A stretch of DNA of 38,870 nt. Source: Lutispora sp. GTDB lineage: Bacteria; Bacillota; Clostridia; Lutisporales; Lutisporaceae. This document shows, piece after piece, positions 1 to 7,710 of this stretch; within the stretch, counting starts at the first letter, position 1; every line of letters begins with the position of its first letter. Under the pieces are notes generated by a model. It was not told where the DNA came from, did no database searches, and saw only the letters and a list, made by a program, of their open reading frames with translations. The stretch is from NCBI GenBank assembly GCA_028709965.1, contig JAQUTA010000010.1, positions 1-38,870 of the forward strand. The letters are read 5' to 3'. A program made the position numbers and the translations under genes.

Positions 1-106
1 ATACTGTGGTTATTGCTGCTGTCAATGTTGTCTTACCATGGTCAACGTGTCCTATGGTTCCTATGTTTACATGGGGTTTGGTTCTCTCATATTTTGCTTT
101 TGCCAT
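1..106 (-). CDS. tuf: Elongation factor Tu, N-terminal fragment (cut by window edge)
   Basis: The first 35 codons of EF-Tu, the GTPase that delivers aminoacyl-tRNA to the ribosome; the rest lies left of the window. The translation starts [20 protein letters not shown] and runs into the G1/P-loop [10 protein letters not shown], which is diagnostic of EF-Tu. The ATG is at 106-104, preceded by a GGAGG-type site at about 116-120. It is the last gene seen of the leftward sigH-tRNA-tuf run. In Clostridia tuf usually follows sigH and a few tRNAs and precedes secE/nusG; only the tuf start can be checked here. Confidence 0.97.
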   Translation of the reverse strand, partial: MAKAKYERTKPHVNIGTIGHVDHGKTTLTAAITTV

Positions 107-198
107 TTTTGTTATCCTCCTTTATATGTATGAATTAAAATTAATAAATAGATAATATTATAATCCGGTTAATAAACTATGCCTGGTGTATCGTAGAA

Positions 199-275
199 TG
201 GAGCCCACGACCGGGCTTGAACCGGTGAACCTCCGCCTTACCAAGGCGGTGCTCTACCTGCTGAGCTACATGGGC
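199..275 (-). tRNA. tRNA-Thr (anticodon GGT)
   Basis: The minus strand folds as a cloverleaf: acceptor GCCCATG/CGTGGGC, anticodon stem CCGCC/GGCGG around loop TTGGTAA (anticodon GGT, reads ACC/ACU), and T arm ACCGG-TTCAAGC-CCGGT. The CCA end is encoded at 199-201. It is the last tRNA before tuf, 5 bases from tRNA-Gly, so the three tRNAs are probably one transcript. Confidence 0.95.
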
Positions 276-280
276 GTATT

Positions 281-354
281 TGGAGCGGGCAACGGGAATC
301 GGACCCGCACGGCCAGCTTGGGAAGCTGGAATTCTACCACTGAACTATGCCCGC
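281..354 (-). tRNA. tRNA-Gly (anticodon CCC)
   Basis: A 74-base cloverleaf on the minus strand: acceptor GCGGGCA/TTGCCCGC, anticodon stem CCAGC/GCTGG with loop TTCCCAA (anticodon CCC), T loop TTCGATT-like, and CCA encoded at 281-283. CCC reads only GGG, so it is a minor glycine isoacceptor; a TCC or GCC gene must exist elsewhere. Confidence 0.93.
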
Positions 355-359
355 GAAAT

Positions 360-444
360 TGGTGGGGAAAGGTGGGTTCGAACCACCGAAGTCTGAGACA
401 ACAGATTTACAGTCTGCCCCCTTTAGCCACTTGGGTATTTCCCC
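360..444 (-). tRNA. tRNA-Tyr (anticodon GTA)
   Basis: An 85-base class II tRNA with a long variable arm. The acceptor is GGGGAAA/TTTCCCC, the anticodon loop CTGTAAA carries GTA, and CCA is encoded at 360-362. It is first in the leftward Tyr-Gly-Thr cluster, about 65 bases downstream of the sigH stop. Confidence 0.95.
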
Positions 445-508
445 TGTTCTTTTAACCAGAGTAACTAATTAGTTATTATAATATGGTATAAGTCTTTTGT
501 CAATATCA

Positions 509-1153
509 CTATTCGTCCTTAAATTCGAGAAACTTTTCCAGCTTTCTTTTTACCCTTTGAAGCGCATTGTCTATAGACTTTACATGCCTGTCCAAATCAA
601 CGGCAATCTCTTGATAGGATTTGCCTTGAAGGTAAGACATGAGCACTTCCAGTTCTAAATCACTTAGTATTTCACCGATTTTGGATTCTATGGAACATAG
701 TTCTTCCCTGCTTATTATGAGTTCTTCCGGATCTGTTATCTTGTTAGCTGTCAGTACATCCAAGAGAGTTCTGTCTGACTCCTCATCATAAATAGGCTTA
801 TTTAGAGACACATATGAGTTTAGTGGAATATGTTTTTGCCTCGTAGCTGTTTTAATGGCAGTAATAATCTGCCTTGTTATGCAAAGCTCGGCAAAGGCTC
901 TGAAAGATGATAGTTTATCATTTTTAAAATCTCTGATTGATTTATATAAACCTATCATTCCTTCCTGAACTATATCTTCTCTATCGGCACCGATAAGAAA
1001 ATATGATCTGGCTTTGGCTCTTACAAAATTCTTATATTTATTAATTATAAACTCCAGCGCTTCCTTGTCCCCATCTCTAGCACTCAAAACCAGTTCTTCA
1101 TCCATCATGCTATCAAAGCTAAGTATTTCTTCTTTGTTTGCTTTGGCTTCCAC
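509..1153 (-). CDS. sigH: RNA polymerase sigma-H factor (sporulation/stationary phase)
   Basis: A 214-residue sigma-70 family factor that directs RNA polymerase to early sporulation and stationary-phase promoters. Region 2 is highly conserved with Bacillus SigH (NKYKNFVRAKARSYFLIGAD, then DIVQEGMIGLYKSI and SFRAFAELCITRQIITAIKT). Region 4 is the C-terminal helix-turn-helix (GKSYQEIAVDLDRHVKSIDN). The start is GTG at 1153, with GGAGG at 1161-1165. The next possible ATG, about 15 codons in, lacks such a site. Downstream lie tRNA-Tyr/Gly/Thr and tuf, the usual Clostridia order, and a strong sigma-A type promoter precedes it. It implies a spore-former or a descendant of one. Confidence 0.97.
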   Translation of the reverse strand: MEAKANKEEILSFDSMMDEELVLSARDGDKEALEFIINKYKNFVRAKARSYFLIGADREDIVQEGMIGLYKSIRDFKNDKLSSFRAFAELCITRQIITAIKTATRQKHIPLNSYVSLNKPIYDEESDRTLLDVLTANKITDPEELIISREELCSIESKIGEILSDLELEVLMSYLQGKSYQEIAVDLDRHVKSIDNALQRVKRKLEKFLEFKDE

Positions 1154-1191
1154 TATATCTCCTCCAAGCTTTTTAGCTCTTAACCATTTCT

Positions 1192-1220
1192 ATTATACAT
1201 ATATTTAGCTAGCTTTTCAA
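1192..1220 (-). promoter_or_regulatory. Sigma-A-type promoter of sigH
   Basis: On the minus strand, TTGAAA (1220-1215), a 17-base spacer, then TATAAT (1197-1192), about 40 bases before the sigH GTG. This gives sigH its own promoter inside the yacP-sigH gap. Seen directly; use not tested. Confidence 0.75.
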
Positions 1221-1246
1221 TGTTTACGTTTATGCATATTAAGGAA

Positions 1247-1765
1247 TCAACTTTTTTGTCTCCTGATACTTTCCAACTTCTTGGCAACTATAGGATCAAG
1301 ATGATGTTCTAATAGATTTCTATCATGCTTCATCATATTAATATGGTTCTTGTCCATTTTTTGTGATGCTTCTTGTATTTGAGTTTTAAGTTCTCTCGCC
1401 GATATTCTTGCAGCCCCCAGTCCAAGAACCACCATTTGCTCTAAAGAATCCGATGTGGCAACCCTTATTGTGTTATCATCGCTATAATGATCAGCTACAA
1501 ATCTTTCAATATAATTATCTGCACTTTCAAATTCCTTCGTATAAACAACCTCAACTGCATTATAAAACTCATGCTTTTCCATGCTGTTTTTCACATAATG
1601 GGCATCAAATACGACAATCACCTTGACTCCCTTAAAAGCCTGATAGTTTGACATTATATCCAACAATTTGATTCTTGCGCTATCCAAGGAGTGCCTGCTT
1701 TCCTCTCTTAGCTCTTCCCACTGGTTTATTATATTGTAGCCGTCAACCATCAGGTATTCTTTCAA
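1247..1765 (-). CDS. yacP: NYN-domain endoribonuclease of the YacP/Rae1 family
   Basis: A 172-residue protein with the PIN-like NYN fold. The start is the family hallmark (YLMVDGYNIINQW), followed by an acidic motif in VIVVFDAHYVK and ATSDSLEQ about 100 residues in, which supply the metal-binding aspartates. In Bacillus subtilis the homologue Rae1 cleaves certain mRNAs on the ribosome; that is family knowledge, not shown here. The start is TTG at 1765 after an AGGTGAT site. It lies 25 bases after rlmB, in the common order cysS-mrnC-(thyX)-rlmB-yacP-sigH, which supports a role in RNA turnover near the translation machinery. Confidence 0.93.
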   Translation of the reverse strand: MKEYLMVDGYNIINQWEELREESRHSLDSARIKLLDIMSNYQAFKGVKVIVVFDAHYVKNSMEKHEFYNAVEVVYTKEFESADNYIERFVADHYSDDNTIRVATSDSLEQMVVLGLGAARISARELKTQIQEASQKMDKNHINMMKHDRNLLEHHLDPIVAKKLESIRRQKS

Positions 1766-1790
1766 TTTTCATCACCTAAATCATTTCAAG

Positions 1791-2702
1791 TTAATGGATG
1801 CTGCCCTCTTGAAGGCTTCCTGCAGCGTTCTTCAGATTTTTCTGTTTTCTTGCTTCAAATATAACAACCGCGCAGGAAATAGCAGCATTAAGAGAAGATA
1901 TTTTACCAGTCATTGGTATGCCTACAATGAAATCACAATTTTCTTTTACCAATCTGCTAAGACCTTTTCCTTCACTTCCCACAACTAAGGCTAAGGGACC
2001 CGTCATGTCCTTTTCATAATATGGATCTCCTGTGACGTCAGCACCTGCAATCCATAGACCTTTTTCTTTCAAGTAATTCATGGTCTGATTAATGTTGGTC
2101 ACCTTTGACACCGGCACGTACTCTACAGCACCTGCAGATATCTTGCCTATTATGGGAGTCAAGCTGGCTGATCTTCGCTTTGGTATGACAACGCCATGTA
2201 CGCCTGCTCCATCACAGCTTCGCAATATGGAGCCCAGATTTTGCGGATCTGTTATCTCGTCCAATATTACTATAAAGGGATCTTCTCCTTTTTCCTTTGC
2301 AATTTCTAGTATATCATCAATTTCATAGTACTTATATAATGCAGCAGACGCGATGACCCCTTGATGACTCCTAGTAGCAGACATTCTGTCCAGTTTTCCC
2401 TTGTCTACTTCTTTTATAAGGATTTTTTTATCTCTTGCTATAGCAATTATTTGTTTTATTGAACCCTCTGATTGTCCGCTTTGAACAAAAAGCTTATCTA
2501 TTTCACGACCTGACTTCAACGCTTCCAGTACAGGATTTCTGCCTTCAATTAAATTGATATAATAATCATCTCTATTATCCTCTTCTTCTACATTCTGGGG
2601 CTTTGATCTCTCAGTATTCTTTCTCCCTATAGGTTTTTGAAAGCCTTTCTCCTTTTTGCCCCATCTATCGGATTTATTTCTTTTTTCTCCGCCAAATGCC
2701 AT
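1791..2702 (-). CDS. rlmB: 23S rRNA (guanosine-2'-O)-methyltransferase RlmB (SpoU/TrmH family)
   Basis: About 303 residues. A basic, low-complexity N-terminal stretch of some 45 residues is followed by the SpoU substrate-binding domain (LIEGRNPVLEALKSGREIDK) and the knotted SPOUT methyltransferase domain with motifs ILDEITDPQNLGSILRSCD, VVGSEGKGLSRLV and IPMTGKISSLNAAISCAVV, which bind S-adenosylmethionine. The family methylates a guanosine in the 23S rRNA peptidyl-transferase region. Four in-frame start choices occur close together. AGAGG at 2712-2716 abuts the first ATG (2711) but is 9 bases from the ATG at 2702 (MAFGGEKRN), so 2702 is preferred. Confidence 0.94.
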   Translation of the reverse strand: MAFGGEKRNKSDRWGKKEKGFQKPIGRKNTERSKPQNVEEEDNRDDYYINLIEGRNPVLEALKSGREIDKLFVQSGQSEGSIKQIIAIARDKKILIKEVDKGKLDRMSATRSHQGVIASAALYKYYEIDDILEIAKEKGEDPFIVILDEITDPQNLGSILRSCDGAGVHGVVIPKRRSASLTPIIGKISAGAVEYVPVSKVTNINQTMNYLKEKGLWIAGADVTGDPYYEKDMTGPLALVVGSEGKGLSRLVKENCDFIVGIPMTGKISSLNAAISCAVVIFEARKQKNLKNAAGSLQEGSIH

Positions 2703-2766
2703 ATACATCATCCTCTTATATTATTTATTTTCCAATTTATTTTATTATCTTCATTATCAATTTCCA

Positions 2767-3531
2767 CTATTCTTTTCTAAATTTTTTTCTAACCTCTACA
2801 TGCTTTCCACAGCTCATATTTCCTTCAGGACAAGGTCCGTTGAGGCATCCCGGTCCCGCATGTTTAAACAATATAGGTGCAACTTCTTTAACTTTTATTA
2901 ACATCTCTTCTGCCATATCTCTGATCTCCCATTGAGCCCTCTCGCAGCATCTCATCTTGAAAAAGTTGAATAGAGCTCTTGCAGACATGGTAAATACTAT
3001 TTTCGTTTCGCAGGCATTTGGAAACACGTATCTAGCATCCTCTATTGAAGCTTTCTCAGCCATTTGAGCTGCTTGTTTCTCAGTTTTGCCTTCTTTTACA
3101 TATTTATTAAAGTTTTCTTCATATAATATTTCTACCAATCTATCATAAGCCTCTTGATCTTTTTCCATGGCTGTTACGAATATGTTGCGTGCTTCATCTA
3201 TTGCTTCTATTTGGGGGGGAATTATGTACTCGAATTGTTCAAGTTTCACATATCGTTGAGATTGCTGAGAATAAGAGCATCCTATTCTGTGGCGAACCAG
3301 CTGATGCGAAAGAACTCGGCTGATTCCTTCCACACCAAAGGTGAAAGAGACGTGTTCTATCGGGCTTTCATGACCTAAATCCATAAGAAGATTAAGAAAT
3401 TTCTCTGTCTTTTCTGTATCCAAACCATCTAATATTCCATCTATACCTATTTTAGAATAACATAGTTTTGCCGCTGCTGCTACAAGTTTCTCCGGTTCAG
3501 GAGTATAGCGTATCAGTTCTACCTTCATCAT
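2767..3531 (-). CDS. thyX: Flavin-dependent thymidylate synthase ThyX
   Basis: About 254 residues. ThyX makes dTMP from dUMP using FAD, NADPH and methylene-tetrahydrofolate. The ThyX signature is visible as [15 protein letters not shown] (RHR, eight residues, then Ser-x-Arg), preceded by [20 protein letters not shown] and followed by [20 protein letters not shown]. The start at 3531 (MMKVELI) is chosen because GGAGGG sits 8 bases before it; the first ATG (3546) overlaps that site. It is inserted between mrnC and rlmB, as in several Clostridia. With class II ribonucleotide reductase in the same window, it suggests oxygen-independent dTTP synthesis. Upstream is a repeat-filled gap. Confidence 0.96.
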   Translation of the reverse strand: MMKVELIRYTPEPEKLVAAAAKLCYSKIGIDGILDGLDTEKTEKFLNLLMDLGHESPIEHVSFTFGVEGISRVLSHQLVRHRIGCSYSQQSQRYVKLEQFEYIIPPQIEAIDEARNIFVTAMEKDQEAYDRLVEILYEENFNKYVKEGKTEKQAAQMAEKASIEDARYVFPNACETKIVFTMSARALFNFFKMRCCERAQWEIRDMAEEMLIKVKEVAPILFKHAGPGCLNGPCPEGNMSCGKHVEVRKKFRKE

Positions 3532-3581
3532 GCATATACCCTCCATTTTTATAAACTAATCTGAATCTTTAGTTGTGAATC

Positions 3582-3755
3582 CTGAGTTCTGAGTCCTGAG
3601 CTCTGAGTTCAAACATAACTTATATATCATTGTAAGAGAATTGTCTCTTTTTGTCTATAAGTATTTCGGGCACTAGGCTCTAGGCACTAGGTGCTAGGTG
3701 CTAGGTTTTGGGTATTCCGCTTGGCTTGTCGCCGGTCGCCAGTCACCAGTCGCTA
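3582..3755. repeat. Three adjacent heptanucleotide tandem-repeat arrays
   Basis: Three unrelated 7-base tandem arrays lie within 175 bases of the thyX-mrnC gap. Array 1 (3582-3609) has four units of CTGAGTY type. Array 2 (3672-3706) has five units of NCTAGGY type. Array 3 (3728-3755) has four units of GTCRCYR type. Units within an array differ by one or two bases; the arrays share the period but not the word. No gene is seen in the 323-base gap. Confidence 0.85.
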
Positions 3756-3787
3756 GATTAGGGTATTCCTAATAAGTAATGGGATAT

Positions 3788-3865
3788 GGAAAACACGGAT
3801 TGTCACGGAAAGAAATCATTCCGTGTCCTTTCCGTGAAAACTTCCGTGTCTTTCAGTGGTTCCCG
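3788..3865. repeat. Dispersed intergenic CACGGA-type repeat, copy A
   Basis: Contains alternating CACGGA/TCCGTG words that can fold (CACGGAAAG against CTTTCCGTG). It ends in GTGTCTTTCAGTGGTTCCCG, which recurs almost unchanged at about 38710-38731. It abuts the mrnC stop. It belongs with copies at 11516-11604 and 38650-38735. An open reading frame here is only a shadow. Confidence 0.75.
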
Positions 3866-3869
3866 TTCC

Positions 3870-4355
3870 CTACAAATTCTCTTGATTAATTTCTGTGATA
3901 AGGTGCAGTATCTCCAGAAGCCTATCTATGCGATTGTTAAGGTACAGATAGCCCAAAAGGGCTTCAAAGCCGGTGGCATGCTTGTAATCCGCCAGCTCTG
4001 CATTTTTGGGCATAGAAGTGGTCTTGGCATTTCTGCCTCTTCTGATTATGTCTTTCTCTTCTTCTGTGAGATGCTCTTCCAGTTTGTCTGCCATTTCTGC
4101 CTGGGCTTTTGCCTTAACAAACAAAACGGCTTTTTTATGGAGTTTGGAAACCTGTGCATTGCCCTTTGAAACCAATAGGGTTCTGACAAAAAGCTCATAT
4201 ACAGAATCGCCTACATATGCAAGGATGGTAGGATTATACATCTGAATATCCGATGCCTTTACATCATTCATTGTATCCATCTCAATTCTCCTTGCATATT
4301 CGGTATACTCATTGTTTATTACATCATGTTCCAAAAACCCATCTTGCTTATCCAT
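3870..4355 (-). CDS. mrnC: Mini-ribonuclease III (MrnC)
   Basis: A 161-residue RNase III-type catalytic domain without a double-stranded-RNA-binding domain. The family matures the ends of 23S rRNA in Firmicutes. Visible motifs are NPTILAYVGDSVYELFVRTL, whose aspartate is in the active site, FVKAKAQAEMADKLEE, GRNAKTTSMPKNA and TGFEALLGYLYL. The first 26 residues are extra compared with the compact core; a second ATG at residue 27 exists, but GGAGAAGGG 9 bases before 4355 supports the long form. It starts 4 bases after cysS, the classic cysS-mrnC pair. Confidence 0.95.
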   Translation of the reverse strand: MDKQDGFLEHDVINNEYTEYARRIEMDTMNDVKASDIQMYNPTILAYVGDSVYELFVRTLLVSKGNAQVSKLHKKAVLFVKAKAQAEMADKLEEHLTEEEKDIIRRGRNAKTTSMPKNAELADYKHATGFEALLGYLYLNNRIDRLLEILHLITEINQENL

Positions 4356-4359
4356 ATAT

Positions 4360-5751
4360 CTATGCCCTTCTCCATTTTACTCCTGCGGGGGTATCCTCCA
4401 AAATAATACCTTTTGCCTTCAAATCATCTCTTATCTTATCTGACAAAGCCCAATTCTTATCTTTTCTTGCCTGCTGTCTCTCTTCTATTAGCTTTTCGAT
4501 TTCATCATCAAGACTTTCCTCTTTTTTATTTAGTATCCCTAGCACGCCTGCAAGTTCCATATATAGATCCAGTGCAAATTTGACCAAGCCCTTTGATGAT
4601 TCCTCGTTTATATTTGAGTTAATATCTCTTACCAAATCAAATATTGCAGAAACTGCATCGGCAGTGTTGAGGTCATCCTCCATAGCTTCGATAAATCTGT
4701 CTTTATGAGTAAGAAAACTTTCTTTAAGAGCTTCTTCTAAGGCAGTTTCAGTGCCCTTGACAACAGATAACAAATGCACAAGATTACTCTTAGCAATATA
4801 TAGTCTTTCCAAGCTGCTTTTAGTGCTGTCTAAAAGCTCCTTGCTGAAGTTTATGGGGCTTCTGTAATGGGATGAAACCATGAATAACCTTACGACTTCT
4901 AAATCATACATCTCGCTAATATCTCTGACTGTAAAAAAGTTATTCAGTGACTTTGACATTTTCTCATTGTTTATGTTTATAAACCCATTATGCATCCAAT
5001 ACCTTGCGAAAGGTTTACCCGTTGCTGCTTCACTTTGGGCTACTTCATTTTCATGGTGAGGGAAAACCAGATCCTGCCCGCCGGAATGAATATCTATGGT
5101 TTCTCCTAGATACTTCATAGCCATGGCAGAGCATTCTATATGCCATCCGGGTCTACCCATTCCCCAGGGGCTTTCCCAAGCAGGCTCTCCAGGTTTTTGG
5201 CTCTTCCATAGAGCAAAATCCATGGGATTTCTTTTTTCTTCTCCTACATCAACTCTTGCACCTGCATCCAGCTCCTCTAAGTTTTGCTTAGAAAGCTTGC
5301 CATAGTCACTAAACTCAGCTGTATCAAAATAAACATTGCCATTTACTTCATAAGCATAGCCTTTATCTTCAATTTTTCTCACAATATCAATTATCTCAGG
5401 GATAAGCTCTGTCACTCTCGGATGATAATCGGCTTTCCTAATTCCCAAACCTTTGGCATCCTTAAAATATTCTTGGATATACTTATCTGCCACTTCTTTT
5501 TCTGAGATGCCCTCTTCCTTCGCCCTTTTGATTATCTTATCGTCAACATCTGTAAAATTTTGTACAAAGGTAACCTTATTACCCCTATATTCAAAATAAT
5601 TCCTTAAGATATCAAATATGATAAAAGGTCTTGCATTTCCAATGTGAAAGTAATTATATACAGTTGGCCCACAGGAATACATTTTGACTTCACCAGGTAC
5701 CAGAGGTACAAATTCTTCCTTTTTCCTATTCATTGTATTAAATATTCTCAT
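4360..5751 (-). CDS. cysS: Cysteinyl-tRNA synthetase
   Basis: A 463-residue class I aminoacyl-tRNA synthetase that charges tRNA-Cys. The HIGH motif is FHIGNARPF (about residue 36) and the KMSKS loop is [10 protein letters not shown] (about residue 265). The zinc ligands are an early Cys in [10 protein letters not shown], the Cys in [10 protein letters not shown], and His/Glu in [12 protein letters not shown]. The length is normal. The RBS is GGAGGG, 6 bases before ATG 5751. It is preceded by a T-box leader with a Cys specifier, so expression should rise when tRNA-Cys is uncharged. mrnC follows after 4 bases. Confidence 0.98.
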   Translation of the reverse strand: MRIFNTMNRKKEEFVPLVPGEVKMYSCGPTVYNYFHIGNARPFIIFDILRNYFEYRGNKVTFVQNFTDVDDKIIKRAKEEGISEKEVADKYIQEYFKDAKGLGIRKADYHPRVTELIPEIIDIVRKIEDKGYAYEVNGNVYFDTAEFSDYGKLSKQNLEELDAGARVDVGEEKRNPMDFALWKSQKPGEPAWESPWGMGRPGWHIECSAMAMKYLGETIDIHSGGQDLVFPHHENEVAQSEAATGKPFARYWMHNGFININNEKMSKSLNNFFTVRDISEMYDLEVVRLFMVSSHYRSPINFSKELLDSTKSSLERLYIAKSNLVHLLSVVKGTETALEEALKESFLTHKDRFIEAMEDDLNTADAVSAIFDLVRDINSNINEESSKGLVKFALDLYMELAGVLGILNKKEESLDDEIEKLIEERQQARKDKNWALSDKIRDDLKAKGIILEDTPAGVKWRRA

Positions 5752-5779
5752 TTCTAACCCTCCAATTATTCACTAAAAT

Positions 5780-5990
5780 AATAAAGCCGCCTCACTAAGA
5801 GGCGACATAAGACGCGGTTCCACTCTTTATTTGCTCAAACTTATAACGGCATTACCGCCCATGGATACTTATTTCTCCATAGGTGCTCATGGGTGCACTT
5901 CAATTTGCTATCCCCAAAAGCCTCTTCCAGCCAGTGAAGGCTTATCTCTGTTGGTCTTTGCCAATTTACTCTTCCCGATCACAGCATCAT
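5780..5990 (-). promoter_or_regulatory. T-box leader of cysS, Cys (UGC) specifier
   Basis: Transcribed leftwards ahead of cysS. The T-box sequence TGGAACCGCG is at 5822-5813. The following terminator GTCGCCTC-TTAGT-GAGGCGGC (5806-5786) has a T-rich tail. Stem I shows the AAGAGTA bulge element near 5970 and a candidate specifier loop GAAGTGCACC with UGC (Cys) at 5897-5895, next to a closing helix (GGG/CCC, TGCT/AGCA). Uncharged tRNA-Cys would stabilise the antiterminator and allow cysS-mrnC transcription. The 5' end is approximate. Confidence 0.92.
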
Positions 5991-6019
5991 TTATTTACTT
6001 ATAACAAGATTTTAATGAG

Positions 6020-6146
6020 GGTTTTTTGCACTTTTGCAAAAAACCTTACCCGAGCGTTTCAACGAGGCGTGGATATATGCTCGCCGCCTATTGCTAGAAT
6101 CGAAACCATCCACTTATAGTAGTGGAAGACATCTTTTCGCCTCGTT
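6020..6146 (-). ncRNA. Candidate structured small RNA with possible pseudoknot (class unassigned)
   Basis: The predicted transcript begins exactly where the 9-bp perfect helix AACGAGGCG (6146-6138) / CGCCTCGTT (6069-6061) begins. Inside is a hairpin TCCACT/AGTGGA. Loop sequence CGAGC (6083-6079) can pair with GCTCG (6055-6051) just outside the helix, a pseudoknot. A last 11-bp hairpin, GGTTTTTTGCA/TGCAAAAAACC, covers 6045-6020. A strong promoter stands directly upstream. I do not recognise the family with certainty; 6S, SRP, tmRNA, RNase P and common riboswitch consensus elements are absent. A raiA-like Clostridia RNA is one possibility to test. Confidence 0.55.
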
Positions 6147-6153
6147 ATATAAT

Positions 6154-6182
6154 ATTATGAGAAAAAACACACGTTGTGTCAA
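6154..6182 (-). promoter_or_regulatory. Promoter of the 6020-6146 RNA
   Basis: TTGACA (6182-6177), a 17-base spacer, then CATAAT (6159-6154) on the minus strand. The -35 box overlaps the stop codon of the preceding small membrane-protein gene. Seven bases downstream of the -10 box the RNA's closing helix starts, which places the start point at about 6147-6146. Confidence 0.75.
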
Positions 6183-6511
6183 TAGGTTATTTGATATTTC
6201 AAATATTCTCCCCCGCTATTATAAATATATACTTCTTTGGGGACCTCAGTTTTTTTATCCTTCCTCAAAATCAATACTCTAAAACCCTCTGCACTTCCCT
6301 GCCTGCCTCTCATAAATTTCAAAGGTGAAGCCTTTATAGTCTCTTTATATATGTACTCTTGACTTATATAATTAATACTATTAGAAGGGGTTTCAATTCG
6401 ATCTATGGGTACAATAATAGACTTTACAAAAAAACTCATTGCCAGAATGATGATTATGGACATAACAGTGACTTTGTTTCCAAGAAAAATACCTCTTTTG
6501 TAGTTTGTCAT
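6179..6511 (-). CDS. Small membrane-anchored hypothetical protein
   Basis: 110 residues of unknown function. A short basic N-terminus (MTNYKRGIFLGNK) is followed by one hydrophobic segment (about residues 14-34, VTVMSIIIILAMSFFVKSII) and an extracytoplasmic-type polar domain with no motif I recognise. It starts 6 bases after the ispF stop with GGAGGA inside the end of ispF, so it is probably translationally coupled. The stop overlaps the -35 box of the downstream RNA promoter. The segment could be an uncleaved signal anchor. Confidence 0.75.
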   Translation of the reverse strand: MTNYKRGIFLGNKVTVMSIIIILAMSFFVKSIIVPIDRIETPSNSINYISQEYIYKETIKASPLKFMRGRQGSAEGFRVLILRKDKKTEVPKEVYIYNSGGEYLKYQITY

Positions 6512-6517
6512 AAATAA

Positions 6518-7003
6518 TCACTCCATCCTCCTTGTGTATAAGCATACAACAGCATGAGAAGCCATGCCTTGGCCTGCTCCTGTAAATCCGAGGCCTTCAG
6601 AGGTTGTAGCCTTAATATTTATGCTATCAATTTCAATACCCAAAACGGTTCCTATATTATTTCTCATATCATCTATGAATGGGAAAAGTTTAGGTTTCTC
6701 TGCCACTATAATGCTATCTATATTAGATATTTTGTAACCTGATTTCTCTACTTCTACGGCCGCTCTCTCCAATAAAATCATGCTTGAAATATCCTTGTAA
6801 GCAGGATCTATGTCAGGGAACAATGCCCCAATATCCCTCTTGCCACAGGCTCCAAGCAAAGCATCTATAATGGCATGTAACAATACATCTGCATCAGAAT
6901 GACCCAATAGACCTTTTTCAAAGGGGATTTCCACCCCCCCCAAAATAAGCTTGCGTCCTTCTGCCAATCTATGAACATCATATCCATTACCAACTCTAAA
7001 CAT
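6518..7003 (-). CDS. ispF: 2-C-methyl-D-erythritol 2,4-cyclodiphosphate synthase
   Basis: About 161 residues. IspF cyclises the CDP-methylerythritol phosphate intermediate in the non-mevalonate (MEP) isoprenoid pathway. Family motifs are [19 protein letters not shown] (metal-binding Asp and His), [28 protein letters not shown] and [15 protein letters not shown]. The longer frame to 7045 is rejected, since GGGAGG sits 7 bases before ATG 7003 and the family begins with [11 protein letters not shown]. It overlaps the ispD end by 8 bases, so ispD and ispF are co-transcribed, catalysing steps 3 and 5 of the pathway. Confidence 0.97.
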   Translation of the reverse strand: MFRVGNGYDVHRLAEGRKLILGGVEIPFEKGLLGHSDADVLLHAIIDALLGACGKRDIGALFPDIDPAYKDISSMILLERAAVEVEKSGYKISNIDSIIVAEKPKLFPFIDDMRNNIGTVLGIEIDSINIKATTSEGLGFTGAGQGMASHAVVCLYTRRME

Positions 7004-7694
7004 CTTTAATCCTCCCAGATTCCAGTATTGCTTCTGCCAAGGCAATATCCTCCGGAGTTGTTATTTTTATATTATCATAGCTGCCTCTTATCATCTTCAC
7101 CTTTATACCCATTCTTTCAACCAACGTCGCATCATCTGTGACTGCTGCTCTATCACCATTTGAAGACTCATAGGCTTGTACTATAACATCTCGCATAAAA
7201 GTCTGAGGAGTTTGAGTAAGCCAAAGATTAGATCTGTTTGGTGTATTTTCTACAAAGCCCTCTTTATCAATTTCCTTTATGGTATCTTTTGCAGGGATTC
7301 CTATAGTAACTGCGGTGTACAAAAGAGCTTGTTTTATGGACTCCTCAATAGTTTCTTCAGTTATAAAAGGCCTAGCTCCATCGTGTATAAGTATCACATC
7401 CGCGTCCTTGCAAACATTTTTCAGACCGTTATATACTGAATCTCGTCTTTCTTTCCCGCCTATCACCAATTTGACAGGTTTGCTACTCTCTATTTTATCT
7501 AAAACATTTTCTCTACACATTTCTTCTTCCCCATCACCTATGACTAATATTATTTCATAGATATGGTTACAAGCAAAAAAAACATCAAGGGTATGGGCAA
7601 GTATGGGCTTACCCTTGATGTTTACATATAGCTTATTCATACCGGCATTCATCCTGGAGCCTTTTCCAGCTGCCAAAATAATGGCTGTATTCAT
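6996..7694 (-). CDS. ispD: 2-C-methyl-D-erythritol 4-phosphate cytidylyltransferase
   Basis: About 232 residues. IspD joins CTP to methylerythritol phosphate in the MEP pathway. The N-terminal nucleotide-binding loop [18 protein letters not shown], then [22 protein letters not shown] and WLTQTPQTF are all present. The start at 7694 ([10 protein letters not shown]) has GGAGG just upstream; the extended frame to 7748 overlaps the yacL stop and is not needed. It is followed by overlapping ispF and preceded by yacL at 16 bases, the standard carD-yacL-ispD-ispF-cysS order. Confidence 0.97.
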   Translation of the reverse strand: MNTAIILAAGKGSRMNAGMNKLYVNIKGKPILAHTLDVFFACNHIYEIILVIGDGEEEMCRENVLDKIESSKPVKLVIGGKERRDSVYNGLKNVCKDADVILIHDGARPFITEETIEESIKQALLYTAVTIGIPAKDTIKEIDKEGFVENTPNRSNLWLTQTPQTFMRDVIVQAYESSNGDRAAVTDDATLVERMGIKVKMIRGSYDNIKITTPEDIALAEAILESGRIKDV

Positions 7695-7710
7695 AGTCTC
7701 CTCCTTGGTT

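Noticed and set aside
186-455. Plus-strand open frame over the tRNA cluster
   Set aside because: It lies across three tRNA genes read on the minus strand; not a protein gene.
3249-3306. ThyX motif with eight rather than seven residues between RHR and Ser, as possible frame damage
   Set aside because: The rest of the motif (SQQSQRY) and both flanks are intact, and the family tolerates seven or eight residues.
3582-3755. CRISPR array
   Set aside because: Repeats are contiguous 7-base units without unique spacers of 30 bases or so, and no cas genes are present.
3786-4169. Plus-strand open frame of 127 codons
   Set aside because: It runs antisense through mrnC and a dispersed repeat, has no ribosome site and no recognisable domain.
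6020-6045. Hairpin as an intrinsic terminator of the small RNA
   Set aside because: The stem is AT-rich and not followed by a T run on the minus strand, so I treat it as part of the RNA instead of a clear terminator.
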